Shown: positions 26,197 through 33,850 of the stretch, in pieces
Numbering within the stretch: the stretch's first letter is position 1
How the letters are laid out: every line of letters starts with the position of its first letter
From: Bacillota bacterium
Lineage (GTDB): Bacteria > Bacillota > Limnochordia > Darwinibacteriales > Darwinibacteriaceae
Direction of reading: 5' to 3'
DNA: 64,000 bases
Assembly (NCBI GenBank): GCA_012837385.1
Contig: DURH01000069.1
Span: 1-64,000 of the forward strand
Made by a program: the position numbers and the translations under genes
The notes under the pieces: model-generated
Database searches by the model: none
What the model was told of the DNA's origin: nothing
Seen by the model: the letters and a program-made list of their open reading frames with translations, nothing else

Positions 26197-26460
26197 CTAT
26201 GCATTGGCGGCTGAGCTTTCTCCTATTATGCAATCATCAACAGTCACTTCCACTGTCTTGGTGAGGACGTCTGCGTAGGTGTAGGACAAACGTTCAATGG
26301 AGTGGGATTCATCAAGCTTCACAACGAAGAGCTTGGGATAGGTGTTCTCAATCACGCCTTCTGCCTCAACAATCTTCTTACGCCCACGGTTGGCGCGCAG
26401 CTTAACGCGTTTGCCCACACAGGACTCTAAGTCCAGCCGGATCTGCTGGATACTGTTCAC
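26197..26460 (-). CDS. veg: Veg protein (DUF1021)
   Basis: 87 aa from GTG 26460, preceded by AAAGGTGG 8 nt away. Family signature: CVGKRVKLRANRGRKK followed by AEGVIENTYPKLFVVKLDE. Small Sm-like-fold protein, in B. subtilis very highly expressed and linked to biofilm gene control. It has two strong promoters and its own terminator, so it is an independent unit. Position between ksgA and ispE is conserved. Confidence 0.92.
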   Translation of the reverse strand: MNSIQQIRLDLESCVGKRVKLRANRGRKKIVEAEGVIENTYPKLFVVKLDESHSIERLSYTYADVLTKTVEVTVDDCIIGESSAANA

Positions 26461-26506
26461 TCCCACAGCCACCTTTGTCACCGCCTTATCAGATTTTGTC
26501 GAATTT

Positions 26507-26535
26507 ATTCTAACACAGATCAAGGCGGTTGTCAA
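26507..26535 (-). promoter_or_regulatory. Sigma-A promoter P1 of veg
   Basis: TTGACA (26535-26530), 17-nt spacer, TAGAAT (26512-26507) on the minus strand, about 40 bases before the veg start. Confidence 0.85.
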
Positions 26536-26545
26536 ATAAACTAGT

Positions 26546-26574
26546 ATTGTACCAAGGCGCCGCGCGCCTGTCAA
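26546..26574 (-). promoter_or_regulatory. Sigma-A promoter P2 of veg
   Basis: TTGACA (26574-26569), 17-nt spacer, TACAAT (26551-26546), 39 bases upstream of P1 and in the same orientation. Confidence 0.8.
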
Positions 26575-26583
26575 GCCCGAACG

Positions 26584-27051
26584 TTATTTCGTATAGCGAT
26601 CTGCCACTGAGGAAGCGCCGTAGGACTCGGGCTTGATCCGGCACAAAAACCCAGAACCGTTCACCATGCCCACCACTTCCTTCACCAAGCTCTTGGTGGC
26701 GCCGTTGGTGCCCACGTCGAGGTGGATCTCCATATCCAGCTCATGGCCTGACTCTGAGAGCTTTTCCGCCAGTCGGGAAGCTACGCTCAAACTTAAGGAT
26801 GCTTCATAAAAGATCCTCTGCCTCAACGACCGCACATGGTCCTCATAGCAGCGAGTGTAGAAAAACCGCCCTCCTTTGCCCTTACGGTGCACAATGAGCG
26901 CGGTGACAAAACAGGTACCATCCCTGATTTGGGAGTCAGTCCCCACAATGAGCCTGTAGCTCTCCTCTGGCTTCTCTGAAGCATACTCCATCACATCTGC
27001 AAAGACCTCGTCAAAAGTGAGGCGTCCCTTAGTGGGGCTGATAAACTCCAT
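26584..27051 (-). CDS. YkuK family RNase H-like protein (DUF458)
   Basis: 155 aa, usual length. RNase H-like fold with first strand IVGTDSQIRDGTCFVTALIVHRK and an EIHLDVGTNG segment carrying acidic residues. It is conserved in spore formers, with biochemical role unproven. Its ATG begins 4 bases after the ksgA stop, so the two are co-transcribed. Confidence 0.85.
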   Translation of the reverse strand: MEFISPTKGRLTFDEVFADVMEYASEKPEESYRLIVGTDSQIRDGTCFVTALIVHRKGKGGRFFYTRCYEDHVRSLRQRIFYEASLSLSVASRLAEKLSESGHELDMEIHLDVGTNGATKSLVKEVVGMVNGSGFLCRIKPESYGASSVADRYTK

Positions 27052-27055
27052 GCAT

Positions 27056-27919
27056 CTACACTCCTTTCAGCAGTTCTTCTGTGAGTTTACTGTATTGCTC
27101 CAAGGACAGGCGCTCGCCCCGCAAACTCGGCTCGATGCCGCAGTTGGCCAGGGCTTGATCCAGCTCCTCTAGGGTGAGGCCCCATTCTTCCACCAGCGAT
27201 TTTAAGGCATTACGCAGGGTTTTGCGGCGCTGCTGGAAGGCGGCTCTGATCACTTGAAAGAGCTGATCCCTCGGTGCACTGACCTGAGGCAGCCTGGGAA
27301 CGAGCTTCACCACTGCCGAATCTACTGCTGGGGCCGGGATAAACACCGTCCTGGGTACTTTGAGCACCAAAGATCCCTCGGCGTAATACTGGACAGCCAG
27401 GGAAAGCACTCCGCAGTCCTTGCTTCCAGGAGGGGCCAGCATACGGTCGGCCACCTCCTTTTGCACCATTACCAAGACTGCCGCGAAAGGGAGGCCACTT
27501 TCCAAAGCCTTCATAATCAGCGGGGTGGTGATGTAGTAGGGCAAGTTGGCCACTAGGCTCAGCGGTTCACCGCGCCAGCCCCTCTCCTCGAGAACAGCAC
27601 GCCAATCCAGCTCCAAGGCATCCCCTTCCACAATGCTGATCTTAGGGTGGGCTAGAGCCTCCTGCAGAATGGCCACCAGTTCTCTGTCGATCTCCATGGC
27701 CACCACCTGGGCCGCTGCTTCCGCCATGGGCGCGGTAAGCGCGCCTAAGCCTGGGCCGATTTCCACCACCCAGTGTTCTCCTTGCAGATCCGCGCTTTCC
27801 ACAATGCGCCTAACGATGTTCTGGTCAATGAGGAAATTTTGGCCCAGGCTCTTCTTGGCACTGATGCCTTTTTCCTTCATCACCCTGGCCACATGGGATG
27901 GATTGATTACGTGAGACAC
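27056..27919 (-). CDS. rsmA: 16S rRNA adenine-N6,N6 dimethyltransferase
   Basis: 287 aa KsgA. Dimethylates A1518/A1519 in helix 45 during 30S maturation. SAM site VVEIGPGLGALTAPM, acidic loop AMEIDRELV, and catalytic NLPYYITTP. N-terminus KKSLGQNFLIDQNIVRRIV is standard. Start GTG with GAGGTGAAGCC. Usual place between dnaB-side genes and veg. Confidence 0.97.
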   Translation of the reverse strand: MSHVINPSHVARVMKEKGISAKKSLGQNFLIDQNIVRRIVESADLQGEHWVVEIGPGLGALTAPMAEAAAQVVAMEIDRELVAILQEALAHPKISIVEGDALELDWRAVLEERGWRGEPLSLVANLPYYITTPLIMKALESGLPFAAVLVMVQKEVADRMLAPPGSKDCGVLSLAVQYYAEGSLVLKVPRTVFIPAPAVDSAVVKLVPRLPQVSAPRDQLFQVIRAAFQQRRKTLRNALKSLVEEWGLTLEELDQALANCGIEPSLRGERLSLEQYSKLTEELLKGV

Positions 27920-27929
27920 GGCTTCACCT

Positions 27930-28130
27930 CTAGCTGATAAGATCGCTTAAACCCCTGCTGACTCTGCGCAGCTCCTGCTCAAATTGTTCCCTACTCAGCC
28001 CATCCAGGCGGTCTAGCAGATCGCATATTCCCATGTACTCTTCCTGGCTCAGCTCTCCTAGTTCCATCAAGTTGCGGCAGGCATCCAGGAAGAGCAGCTT
28101 TGTTTTATCCAACTCTTTATCAAGAACCAT
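27930..28130 (-). CDS. Small helical protein (66 aa) in the replication operon, unknown
   Basis: 66 aa, strongly charged and predicted all-helical (LDKTKLLFLDACRNLMELG, YMGICDLLDRLDGLSREQF). It has a very good ribosome site (GGAGGTAAATC-ATG). The start overlaps the end of dnaB by 11 bases and the stop is 10 bases before ksgA, so it is translationally linked to dnaB. I do not recognise a family. Could be a replication or ribosome accessory peptide; nothing in the sequence decides. Confidence 0.65.
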   Translation of the reverse strand: MVLDKELDKTKLLFLDACRNLMELGELSQEEYMGICDLLDRLDGLSREQFEQELRRVSRGLSDLIS

Positions 28131-29517
28131 GATTTACCTCCACCGGTCTTCTTGTTTCCTCAATGAACCGGGTGTATTCCCTGATAAATCTCAAATAGAC
28201 CACACCTGTAGCCCCTTTGCGCTGCTTGGCAAAAATTACCTCAGCAATACCCTCTGTTCCCTTCTCTTTAGCAAGATCAGGATTATAATAGTCGTCGCGG
28301 TAGAGAAACATGACCACATCGGCGAATTCCTCGATGTTTCCTGAGTCACGCAAGTCGCTCATCATGGGCCGCTTATTGTCTCTGCTTTCTACACCCCGGT
28401 TGAGCTGGGAGCAGAGGATCAGGGGCACATCCAGTTCCCCCGCGAGATCCCGCAGTTCCCGCACGATCTCTCCGACAATTAGGGCCCAGCTGCGGTTAGA
28501 TTGGGCGGGAGGCTTGATCAACTGCAGATAGTCAATGACAATCAGCCCCAAATTGGGGTTCTCCGCCTTGAACCTTCTGGCTTTGGCTCTGATCTCAGCA
28601 ACGGTTAAGCCCCGTTTGTCCACAATAGAGATGGGTAGATCATAAAGATCGTTGAAGGCCTGTTGAGTTACTTGGAACTGCTCGTCGCTGAGCTTGGTTT
28701 GATACTCGTGGGAAGTGACCACCTGCCGCCCTTCCTGCTTGTAGGTGAAAAGTTCAGACAGGACGATGCGGTCACCCAGCTGCTCCGCGTCCATCTCTAA
28801 GCTGAAGAAGAGCACGGGAATATCGCGCTTAGCTACGTTAGTCACCATATTCAAGAGTAGGGCGGTCTTCCCCATACTGGGGCGGGCTGCGAGGATAATC
28901 AGGTCCTTCTTCTTGAAGCCTGTGGTCATACCGTCAATGGAGGGGAAACGTACGGATAGTCCGTAAGCGTCTTCCAAGCCCTCTTTGCGGTTAAGCAGGT
29001 TCATATAGCAGGTACTCAGCACTTCCAACAGGTTCTTTATCTCATTTTCCGGTCCTCCATCACCCTGGGTGGCATTGAAGATGATCTCCTGGGCCTGGGC
29101 CTGAATGTCCGCCAGATCCTCTGCTTTGGGATCCATGGCCAGTGTTTTTATGCTTTCACAGGCTTTAACCAAGCGCCTCACGCCCTCGCTGCGGCGCAGA
29201 ATCTCCACGCAGGGCTCCAGTTCAGTAACGGATACAAAAGACTCTGTGAGGGCAATCAGGAGCTCTGCCGGGGACTCAATGGACTCGTTGAGTAGGCGGT
29301 TGTACACCTGGGTATAAGAGATCCGCCCCTGTTTGTGATAGAGTTCTAAGATTATTTCATAAATGCGCCGGTGAGCCAGATCCACAAAATGGGAGGGGCG
29401 CAGGCGGTCAATCACCCGGTCCACCTGGGTAGGATGTTTAATTAGAATGCCCAAAACCTGTCTTTCGGCAGTCAGATCCATGGGCAGTTCCGTACCTTGC
29501 ACGTCAATCAAGCTCAT
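28120..29517 (-). CDS. dnaB: Replicative DNA helicase DnaB (DnaC)
   Basis: 465 aa. N-terminal primase-interacting helices at 15-110 (TAERQVLGILIKHPTQV), then the RecA-like helicase core. Walker A ILAARPSMGKTALLLNM, Walker B LIVIDYLQLI, and motif SQLNRGVESRDNKRPMMSDL with arginine finger region. The usual SRxVExR wording of the family is altered to NRGVESRDN. It lies directly downstream of a DnaD-type gene whose end it overlaps by 14 bases, a helicase-loader/helicase pair. Confidence 0.94.
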   Translation of the reverse strand: MSLIDVQGTELPMDLTAERQVLGILIKHPTQVDRVIDRLRPSHFVDLAHRRIYEIILELYHKQGRISYTQVYNRLLNESIESPAELLIALTESFVSVTELEPCVEILRRSEGVRRLVKACESIKTLAMDPKAEDLADIQAQAQEIIFNATQGDGGPENEIKNLLEVLSTCYMNLLNRKEGLEDAYGLSVRFPSIDGMTTGFKKKDLIILAARPSMGKTALLLNMVTNVAKRDIPVLFFSLEMDAEQLGDRIVLSELFTYKQEGRQVVTSHEYQTKLSDEQFQVTQQAFNDLYDLPISIVDKRGLTVAEIRAKARRFKAENPNLGLIVIDYLQLIKPPAQSNRSWALIVGEIVRELRDLAGELDVPLILCSQLNRGVESRDNKRPMMSDLRDSGNIEEFADVVMFLYRDDYYNPDLAKEKGTEGIAEVIFAKQRKGATGVVYLRFIREYTRFIEETRRPVEVNHGS

Positions 29518-30178
29518 CGGGGAATACCTCTTTCCATTTTTGTTCTGCCGGGCTCAGCTCCCTGCGGCCAGCGATGGGCCCCAGTACTTTCGTGAGGTGA
29601 GAATTCTCCAAAAGGTCATTGTAGGTGCGGATACCAACCGCGTGCCAGTTGCGCAGAATGCCTTCTAGGTAAGCAAAACTGGGGTGGGCTGCGGAGACTA
29701 TCATCTCTTCGATGGCAACTGCAATTACCTCATGGGAAAGGGCCTTGGCTTCCATCCAATACAGGAGCTTACGCATCTCTTCTGGAGAGGCCATGGCCAC
29801 CCGGGCAGAATAGTAGCTGACCAGCCACTCAAAGGCTTCTGGCTCCGCCTCCGCCGGCTCTTCGCTGACAGCTGCGGTTTCCAGATGTCCGGGAACGGTG
29901 AGCTGAATCTCCAGCCCTTCGTCATTGATCCACCCCTGGTCAGCTAAAAGGGCTAAAGCCTTGCTGATCTCCAGCTTGTCCAACCCCATTTTCTCCGTTA
30001 AGTGATCGATTTTCAGCGGCCGGCCTAACTGCGATAGGGCCAGCATATTAATCCAGACCAAAGTGGCGGTGGGGCCCAGCTGCGCTTGGCAGTGCAGCAG
30101 CTCCTGGGGCACCTGGATGGGTAATCCGGCTACCCCCCTGAGCAGCACCCCTTGTGTTCTTTGGCCAGGCATAGTCAT
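29504..30178 (-). CDS. DnaD-domain protein, probable helicase loader/primosome protein
   Basis: 224 aa from ATG 30178 (GGAGGAGGA). The N-terminal winged-helix-like part (LGPTATLVWINMLALSQLGRP) is followed by a DnaD/DnaB_2 domain at about 120-215, ending in the diagnostic YLEGILRNWHAVGIRTYND. It would act in helicase loading at oriC or restart. The start overlaps the stop of the ABC-F gene as in a coupled operon, and dnaB follows immediately. Confidence 0.88.
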   Translation of the reverse strand: MTMPGQRTQGVLLRGVAGLPIQVPQELLHCQAQLGPTATLVWINMLALSQLGRPLKIDHLTEKMGLDKLEISKALALLADQGWINDEGLEIQLTVPGHLETAAVSEEPAEAEPEAFEWLVSYYSARVAMASPEEMRKLLYWMEAKALSHEVIAVAIEEMIVSAAHPSFAYLEGILRNWHAVGIRTYNDLLENSHLTKVLGPIAGRRELSPAEQKWKEVFPDELD

Positions 30179-32034
30179 TCCTCCTCCTGTGCTTCTGCTA
30201 GGCACTCCCAGGCCTCGTACTTCTCTTCCAGCTGAGCTTGGATCTCCTGGTATTCCTGGATCACAGGCACGCTCTGGCTTTCATCCGCATAGAGTTCAGG
30301 CGAAGCTAAAACTGCCTCAAGTTCTGCCAGGCGCTCTTCCAAGAGGACGATTTCCTCTTCCAGGCGCTTCAGCTCCTCCCTGCTGCGGCGTCCACTCCGC
30401 CGCGGCTTGGCCGCGGAGCGCTTAGCTGCAGCGGCCTGCACCTGCCGGGCAGCCAGTTCTGCCCGGGCCTGCTCGTAAGCCCGGTAGCCGCCTACATACT
30501 GGTGCACCAGTCCGCCTTCTAGGGCCCAGATCTTGGTGGCCAGTTTGTCGATGAAGTAGCGGTCATGGGAAACGAAGATAATGGTGCCGCTGAACTCAGC
30601 CAGCGCCTGCTCCAAAGCCTCCCTGGCGAAGATGTCTAAATGGTTGGTAGGCTCGTCCAACAGCAGAACATTGGGGCGGTGCAGAAGCAGCTTGGCCAGG
30701 GCCAGGCGGTTGCGTTCGCCCCCACTGAGCACCGTTGTCTGCTTGAACACATCCTCGCCCTGGAAGAGAAAGCGGGCTAACACAGAGCGCAGCACCCCCA
30801 GCTCCAGCCTATGTTCGGCATAGAGCTCTTCCAGTACCGTGTTTTCCGGATCGAAAGTGATCTGCTGGGAGAAGTAACCTACATCCACACCCACACCCCA
30901 CTTCAGGGTTCCAGTGTGGTCCAGCCTGCCCGCGAGGATCTTCAAGAGCGTACTCTTGCCGCTCCCGTTGGGTCCCAGTAGAGCTATGCGTTCTCCCCTC
31001 TTCACTTCAGCGCTGATGCCCCTGAGCACCTGTTTGGCTCCGAAGAATTTAGAGATCTGCTCCAACAGCACTACGTTGTTCCCTGACCTGCGTTTGGGTT
31101 CAAAGCGAATGGCCATGCTGGGATCATCCAGTACGCGCTCAATGTCTGGCATCTTGGCCAGCTTCTTTTCCATGCTCTTCGCCTGGCGGGACCGGGTGCC
31201 AGCTTTGAACTTGTCAATGAAGGCCTGCATGCGGGCCTTTTCCTGCAGCTGGCGCTCTAGGCTTTCCTCCAGCTGAGCCTGGCGCAGTTCCCGTTGGGGC
31301 AGGTACTGGGAATAGTTCCCCTTGTATTGATAGAGCTTATGCCCCTGCAGCTCCCAGATCTGATCCGCAATCCTGTCCAGGAAATAGCGGTCATGGGAAA
31401 CCACAATCAAAGCCCGGGGATAACCAGCTAGAAAATCCTCCAGCCAGCGGGTGGCTTCTAAGTCTAAATGGTTGGTGGGCTCGTCCAACATTAAAAGAGA
31501 GGGGCGATCCAAAAGCAGGCGGGCCAGGCTGATGCGCATCTGTTCTCCGCCGCTGAAGGTGGTAATCAAGCGGGGTAGGTCTTCCTGGGCAAACCCCAAT
31601 CCAGCTAAGACATGGTTGATCTGCACCAAGTAATCGTAGCCGCCGCCGTGCTCAAAACGGTCCCGCAGTCGGGCGTAGCGTTCCAAGGCCTGGTCCTGCT
31701 CGGGGCCGGGCTGCAGAGAGGCGAGCTCCTGTTCCAGCTGGCGCAGGCTCTCCTCCAGCTGGATCTGCTCAGCAAAGGGCTCCTTCAGGAACTCTTCCAG
31801 TGTCTTCTCTTCTACATGGGTCATCTGCTCCAGCCAGCCCACGGTGAAGCCGCCAGGGCAGGTGACCGTGCCCCGATCTGGACTTAATTCCCCCACCAGC
31901 GTTTTTAAGAAGGTGGTTTTGCCCACTCCATTGGCCCCCACTAAGCCGATGCGATCCCTAGGGCCTATCGTAGCTGTAACCTCTTGAAAGACTAATTCAT
32001 CTCCGTAATATTTCCATAAGTCCTCGATGATCAT
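30175..32034 (-). CDS. ABC-F family ribosome-associated ATPase
   Basis: 619 aa with two ABC domains and no membrane part. Walker A: LVGANGVGKTTFLKTLV and LLGPNGSGKSTLLKILAG. Signatures: TFSGGEQMRISLARLL and LSGGERNRLALAKLL. An inter-domain linker of helical, basic sequence (about 235-310) would reach the peptidyl-transferase region, and a C-terminal coiled coil (about 555-610) follows. ABC-F proteins rescue stalled ribosomes. It looks like the YdiF/YfmR housekeeping groups rather than a clear antibiotic-resistance type, but I cannot separate them by eye. Confidence 0.9.
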   Translation of the reverse strand: MIIEDLWKYYGDELVFQEVTATIGPRDRIGLVGANGVGKTTFLKTLVGELSPDRGTVTCPGGFTVGWLEQMTHVEEKTLEEFLKEPFAEQIQLEESLRQLEQELASLQPGPEQDQALERYARLRDRFEHGGGYDYLVQINHVLAGLGFAQEDLPRLITTFSGGEQMRISLARLLLDRPSLLMLDEPTNHLDLEATRWLEDFLAGYPRALIVVSHDRYFLDRIADQIWELQGHKLYQYKGNYSQYLPQRELRQAQLEESLERQLQEKARMQAFIDKFKAGTRSRQAKSMEKKLAKMPDIERVLDDPSMAIRFEPKRRSGNNVVLLEQISKFFGAKQVLRGISAEVKRGERIALLGPNGSGKSTLLKILAGRLDHTGTLKWGVGVDVGYFSQQITFDPENTVLEELYAEHRLELGVLRSVLARFLFQGEDVFKQTTVLSGGERNRLALAKLLLHRPNVLLLDEPTNHLDIFAREALEQALAEFSGTIIFVSHDRYFIDKLATKIWALEGGLVHQYVGGYRAYEQARAELAARQVQAAAAKRSAAKPRRSGRRSREELKRLEEEIVLLEERLAELEAVLASPELYADESQSVPVIQEYQEIQAQLEEKYEAWECLAEAQEEE

Positions 32035-32055
32035 GGAGGGCTTCCATCACCTACC

Positions 32056-33057
32056 TCAATAAATGCTGGTGCGCAGAGCTTGGCGCTCGCGGTGCTTTTC
32101 CAACGCCAGTTCAATCAGGCGATCCAGGAGCGCGGAGTAAGGCAGGCCTGAGTACTCCCACAGCTTGGGGTACATGCTGATCTTGGTGAAGCCTGGGATG
32201 GTGTTGATCTCGTTGACGATGATGGTTCCCTGTTGATCCAGGAAAAAGTCAACCCGCCCCATTCCCGAGCAGTCCACAGCCTTAAACACTCGGCAGGCGT
32301 ACTCCTGGATGGTCTGCGTCTGTTCCTCGTTTAAAGGAGCAGGAATAATCAAAAGGGAATCCTCGCTGTTGTACTTGGCGTCGTAATCGTAAAACTCATG
32401 GGCGGGCACGATTTCGCCCACGATGGAGGCCTGGGGGTGGGTGTGCCCCAGCACACTGCATTCAAACTCCCGGGCACCCTCCAAGCCCTTCTCCACCACG
32501 GCCTTGCGGTCATAGCTCAAGGCCAGATCCAGGGCAGGGGCCAGTTCTTCTGGCCGCTTCACTTTACTTACACCCACGCTGGAACCTAGATTGGCAGGTT
32601 TCACAAACATGGGATAGCCCAGGGACTCCTCCAAGCGCTGCACAACTTGGGCAGGTTCGTCCCGCCACTCGTAATTGAAAACTACTTCCCAAGGGAGGAC
32701 GGGCAGGCCATCCTGGAGAAAGAGAGTACGCATCATGGCTTTGTCCATGGAAACCGCAGAAGACGCTACGCCTGCTCCCACATAGGGGAGATTAGCCAGC
32801 TCCAACAGGCCCTGCACGATCCCGTCCTCGCCGTAGGTTCCATGCAGGACGGGGAACACGACATCAAGGCCTGAGCCCCGCGTGGGGTCAGGCTGGATGA
32901 TCTGGTCCGGCCACCGGCCATCTTTATCGATTTTTATGGGGATTACTTCGTATTTTTCCTTATCTAGTGCGTCAATTACGGACTGAGCTGACATTAACGA
33001 TACTTCATGTTCGCCTGAGCGGCCTCCATAAAGTACGCCCACCTTCAATTTGGGCAT
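32056..33057 (-). CDS. ddl: D-alanine--D-alanine ligase
   Basis: 333 aa ATP-grasp ligase joining two D-Ala for the peptidoglycan stem. VLYGGRSGEHEVSLMSAQSV at the N-terminus, VHGT-type HGTYGEDGIVQGLLEL, FVKPANLGSSVGVSKV, and VNEINTIPGFTKISMYPKL are all present. The tyrosine of the YYDYDAKY omega-loop (FYDYDAKY) suggests a D-Ala-D-Ala rather than D-Ala-D-Lac enzyme. Begins a minus-strand run into the ABC-F and replication genes. Confidence 0.97.
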   Translation of the reverse strand: MPKLKVGVLYGGRSGEHEVSLMSAQSVIDALDKEKYEVIPIKIDKDGRWPDQIIQPDPTRGSGLDVVFPVLHGTYGEDGIVQGLLELANLPYVGAGVASSAVSMDKAMMRTLFLQDGLPVLPWEVVFNYEWRDEPAQVVQRLEESLGYPMFVKPANLGSSVGVSKVKRPEELAPALDLALSYDRKAVVEKGLEGAREFECSVLGHTHPQASIVGEIVPAHEFYDYDAKYNSEDSLLIIPAPLNEEQTQTIQEYACRVFKAVDCSGMGRVDFFLDQQGTIIVNEINTIPGFTKISMYPKLWEYSGLPYSALLDRLIELALEKHRERQALRTSIY

Positions 33058-33079
33058 GACGTTTCCTCCCTTGATTCAC

Positions 33080-33463
33080 CTAATCTTCACATAAGCAGAT
33101 AGCGTCCATCTCCACAGCTACTCCCTTGGGCAGGGCGCCCACTTCCACACACACCCGAGCTGGCGGATTTTCTGGGAAGAAGGTGGCATACACTTCGTTC
33201 ATCTTCTGAAAATCGCCCATATTGGTGAGATAGACTGTGATCTTCACCGCCTTGGCCAGGCTGGTGCCCCCGGCTTGGGCAATGCTCTCCAGGTTGGTGA
33301 GTACTTGCTTGGTCTGGGTTACCACACAGTCGTAGGCAATCTCTCCTGTGCTCATATCCACTCCCAGCTGGCCAGAGATAAACAGGAAGCCGCCGGCCTT
33401 CACGCCCTGGCTGTAGGGGCCCACAGCCGCCGGAGCCTTTTCGGTGTGCACTATAGTACGCAA
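33080..33463 (-). CDS. ridA: RidA family enamine/imine deaminase
   Basis: 127 aa from TTG 33463, which has GGAGGGG six bases upstream and matches the family N-terminus (RTIVHTEKAPAAVGPYSQ). The in-frame ATG at 33490 adds an unconserved leader. The active-site Arg is in ENPPARVCVEVGALPKGVAV, with VEMDAICL at the end. It hydrolyses reactive 2-aminoacrylate and related imines. Trimer expected. Confidence 0.93.
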   Translation of the reverse strand: MRTIVHTEKAPAAVGPYSQGVKAGGFLFISGQLGVDMSTGEIAYDCVVTQTKQVLTNLESIAQAGGTSLAKAVKITVYLTNMGDFQKMNEVYATFFPENPPARVCVEVGALPKGVAVEMDAICLCED

Positions 33464-33525
33464 TCTGATCCCCTCCGTGTCTAGTTTCATCTCTATACTA
33501 GTTTCCCGATCCACGGGCAATTCCC

Positions 33526-33555
33526 TTGAAATGGGCCCAATCTTTTTTGTACAAT
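33526..33555 (+). promoter_or_regulatory. Sigma-A-type promoter for the 27-aa gene
   Basis: TTGAAA (33526-33531), 18-nt spacer, TACAAT (33550-33555), 25 bases before the start codon of the small gene at 33581. Confidence 0.65.
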
Positions 33556-33580
33556 TGAATGGAAAGCGGGAGGTGGAATC

Positions 33581-33664
33581 ATGAACAAACAGGTTCAGAA
33601 AAAAGAAGACGGCCGCTATATTATCTTTTACACTTTTCCTAAGAAAAAAAGCGAGAAAAAGTGA
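33581..33664 (+). CDS. Very small protein (27 aa), unknown function
   Basis: Complete short gene: ribosome site GGGAGGTGGAATC-ATG, 27 codons, TGA stop. The peptide starts MNKQVQKKEDGRYIIFYTF and ends in a lysine-rich tail; the pattern is basic, then EDGRYIIFYTF, then basic. It has its own promoter. Base composition is more AT-rich than the surroundings. I recall similar EDGRYIIFYTF-type mini-proteins in clostridial genomes but cannot name a family. Confidence 0.7.
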   Translation: MNKQVQKKEDGRYIIFYTFPKKKSEKK

Positions 33665-33850
33665 TTCCGTGCCTGAAGTAGCCAAACGGCGCGGCAGCAG
33701 GTGATCACAGGCCACTGCTAGCGGTTCCCACTATGTATTAGATTTCGAGTGCTGGGAAGATGCGGTGGGGGTGCACATAAGGCGCGGGGACTGCCATTGC
33801 CGAGCCAAGTCCGGAAGTCCAAGCAGCCAAACTGAGGGGAGAGGAATTGA
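33665..33850. other. Intergenic stretch before galK
   Basis: 186 bases without a supported gene. A short reading frame (GTG at about 33669, 11 codons) follows the mini-gene but has no ribosome site. No terminator with a clear T-run and no riboswitch pattern was recognised. Confidence 0.4.
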
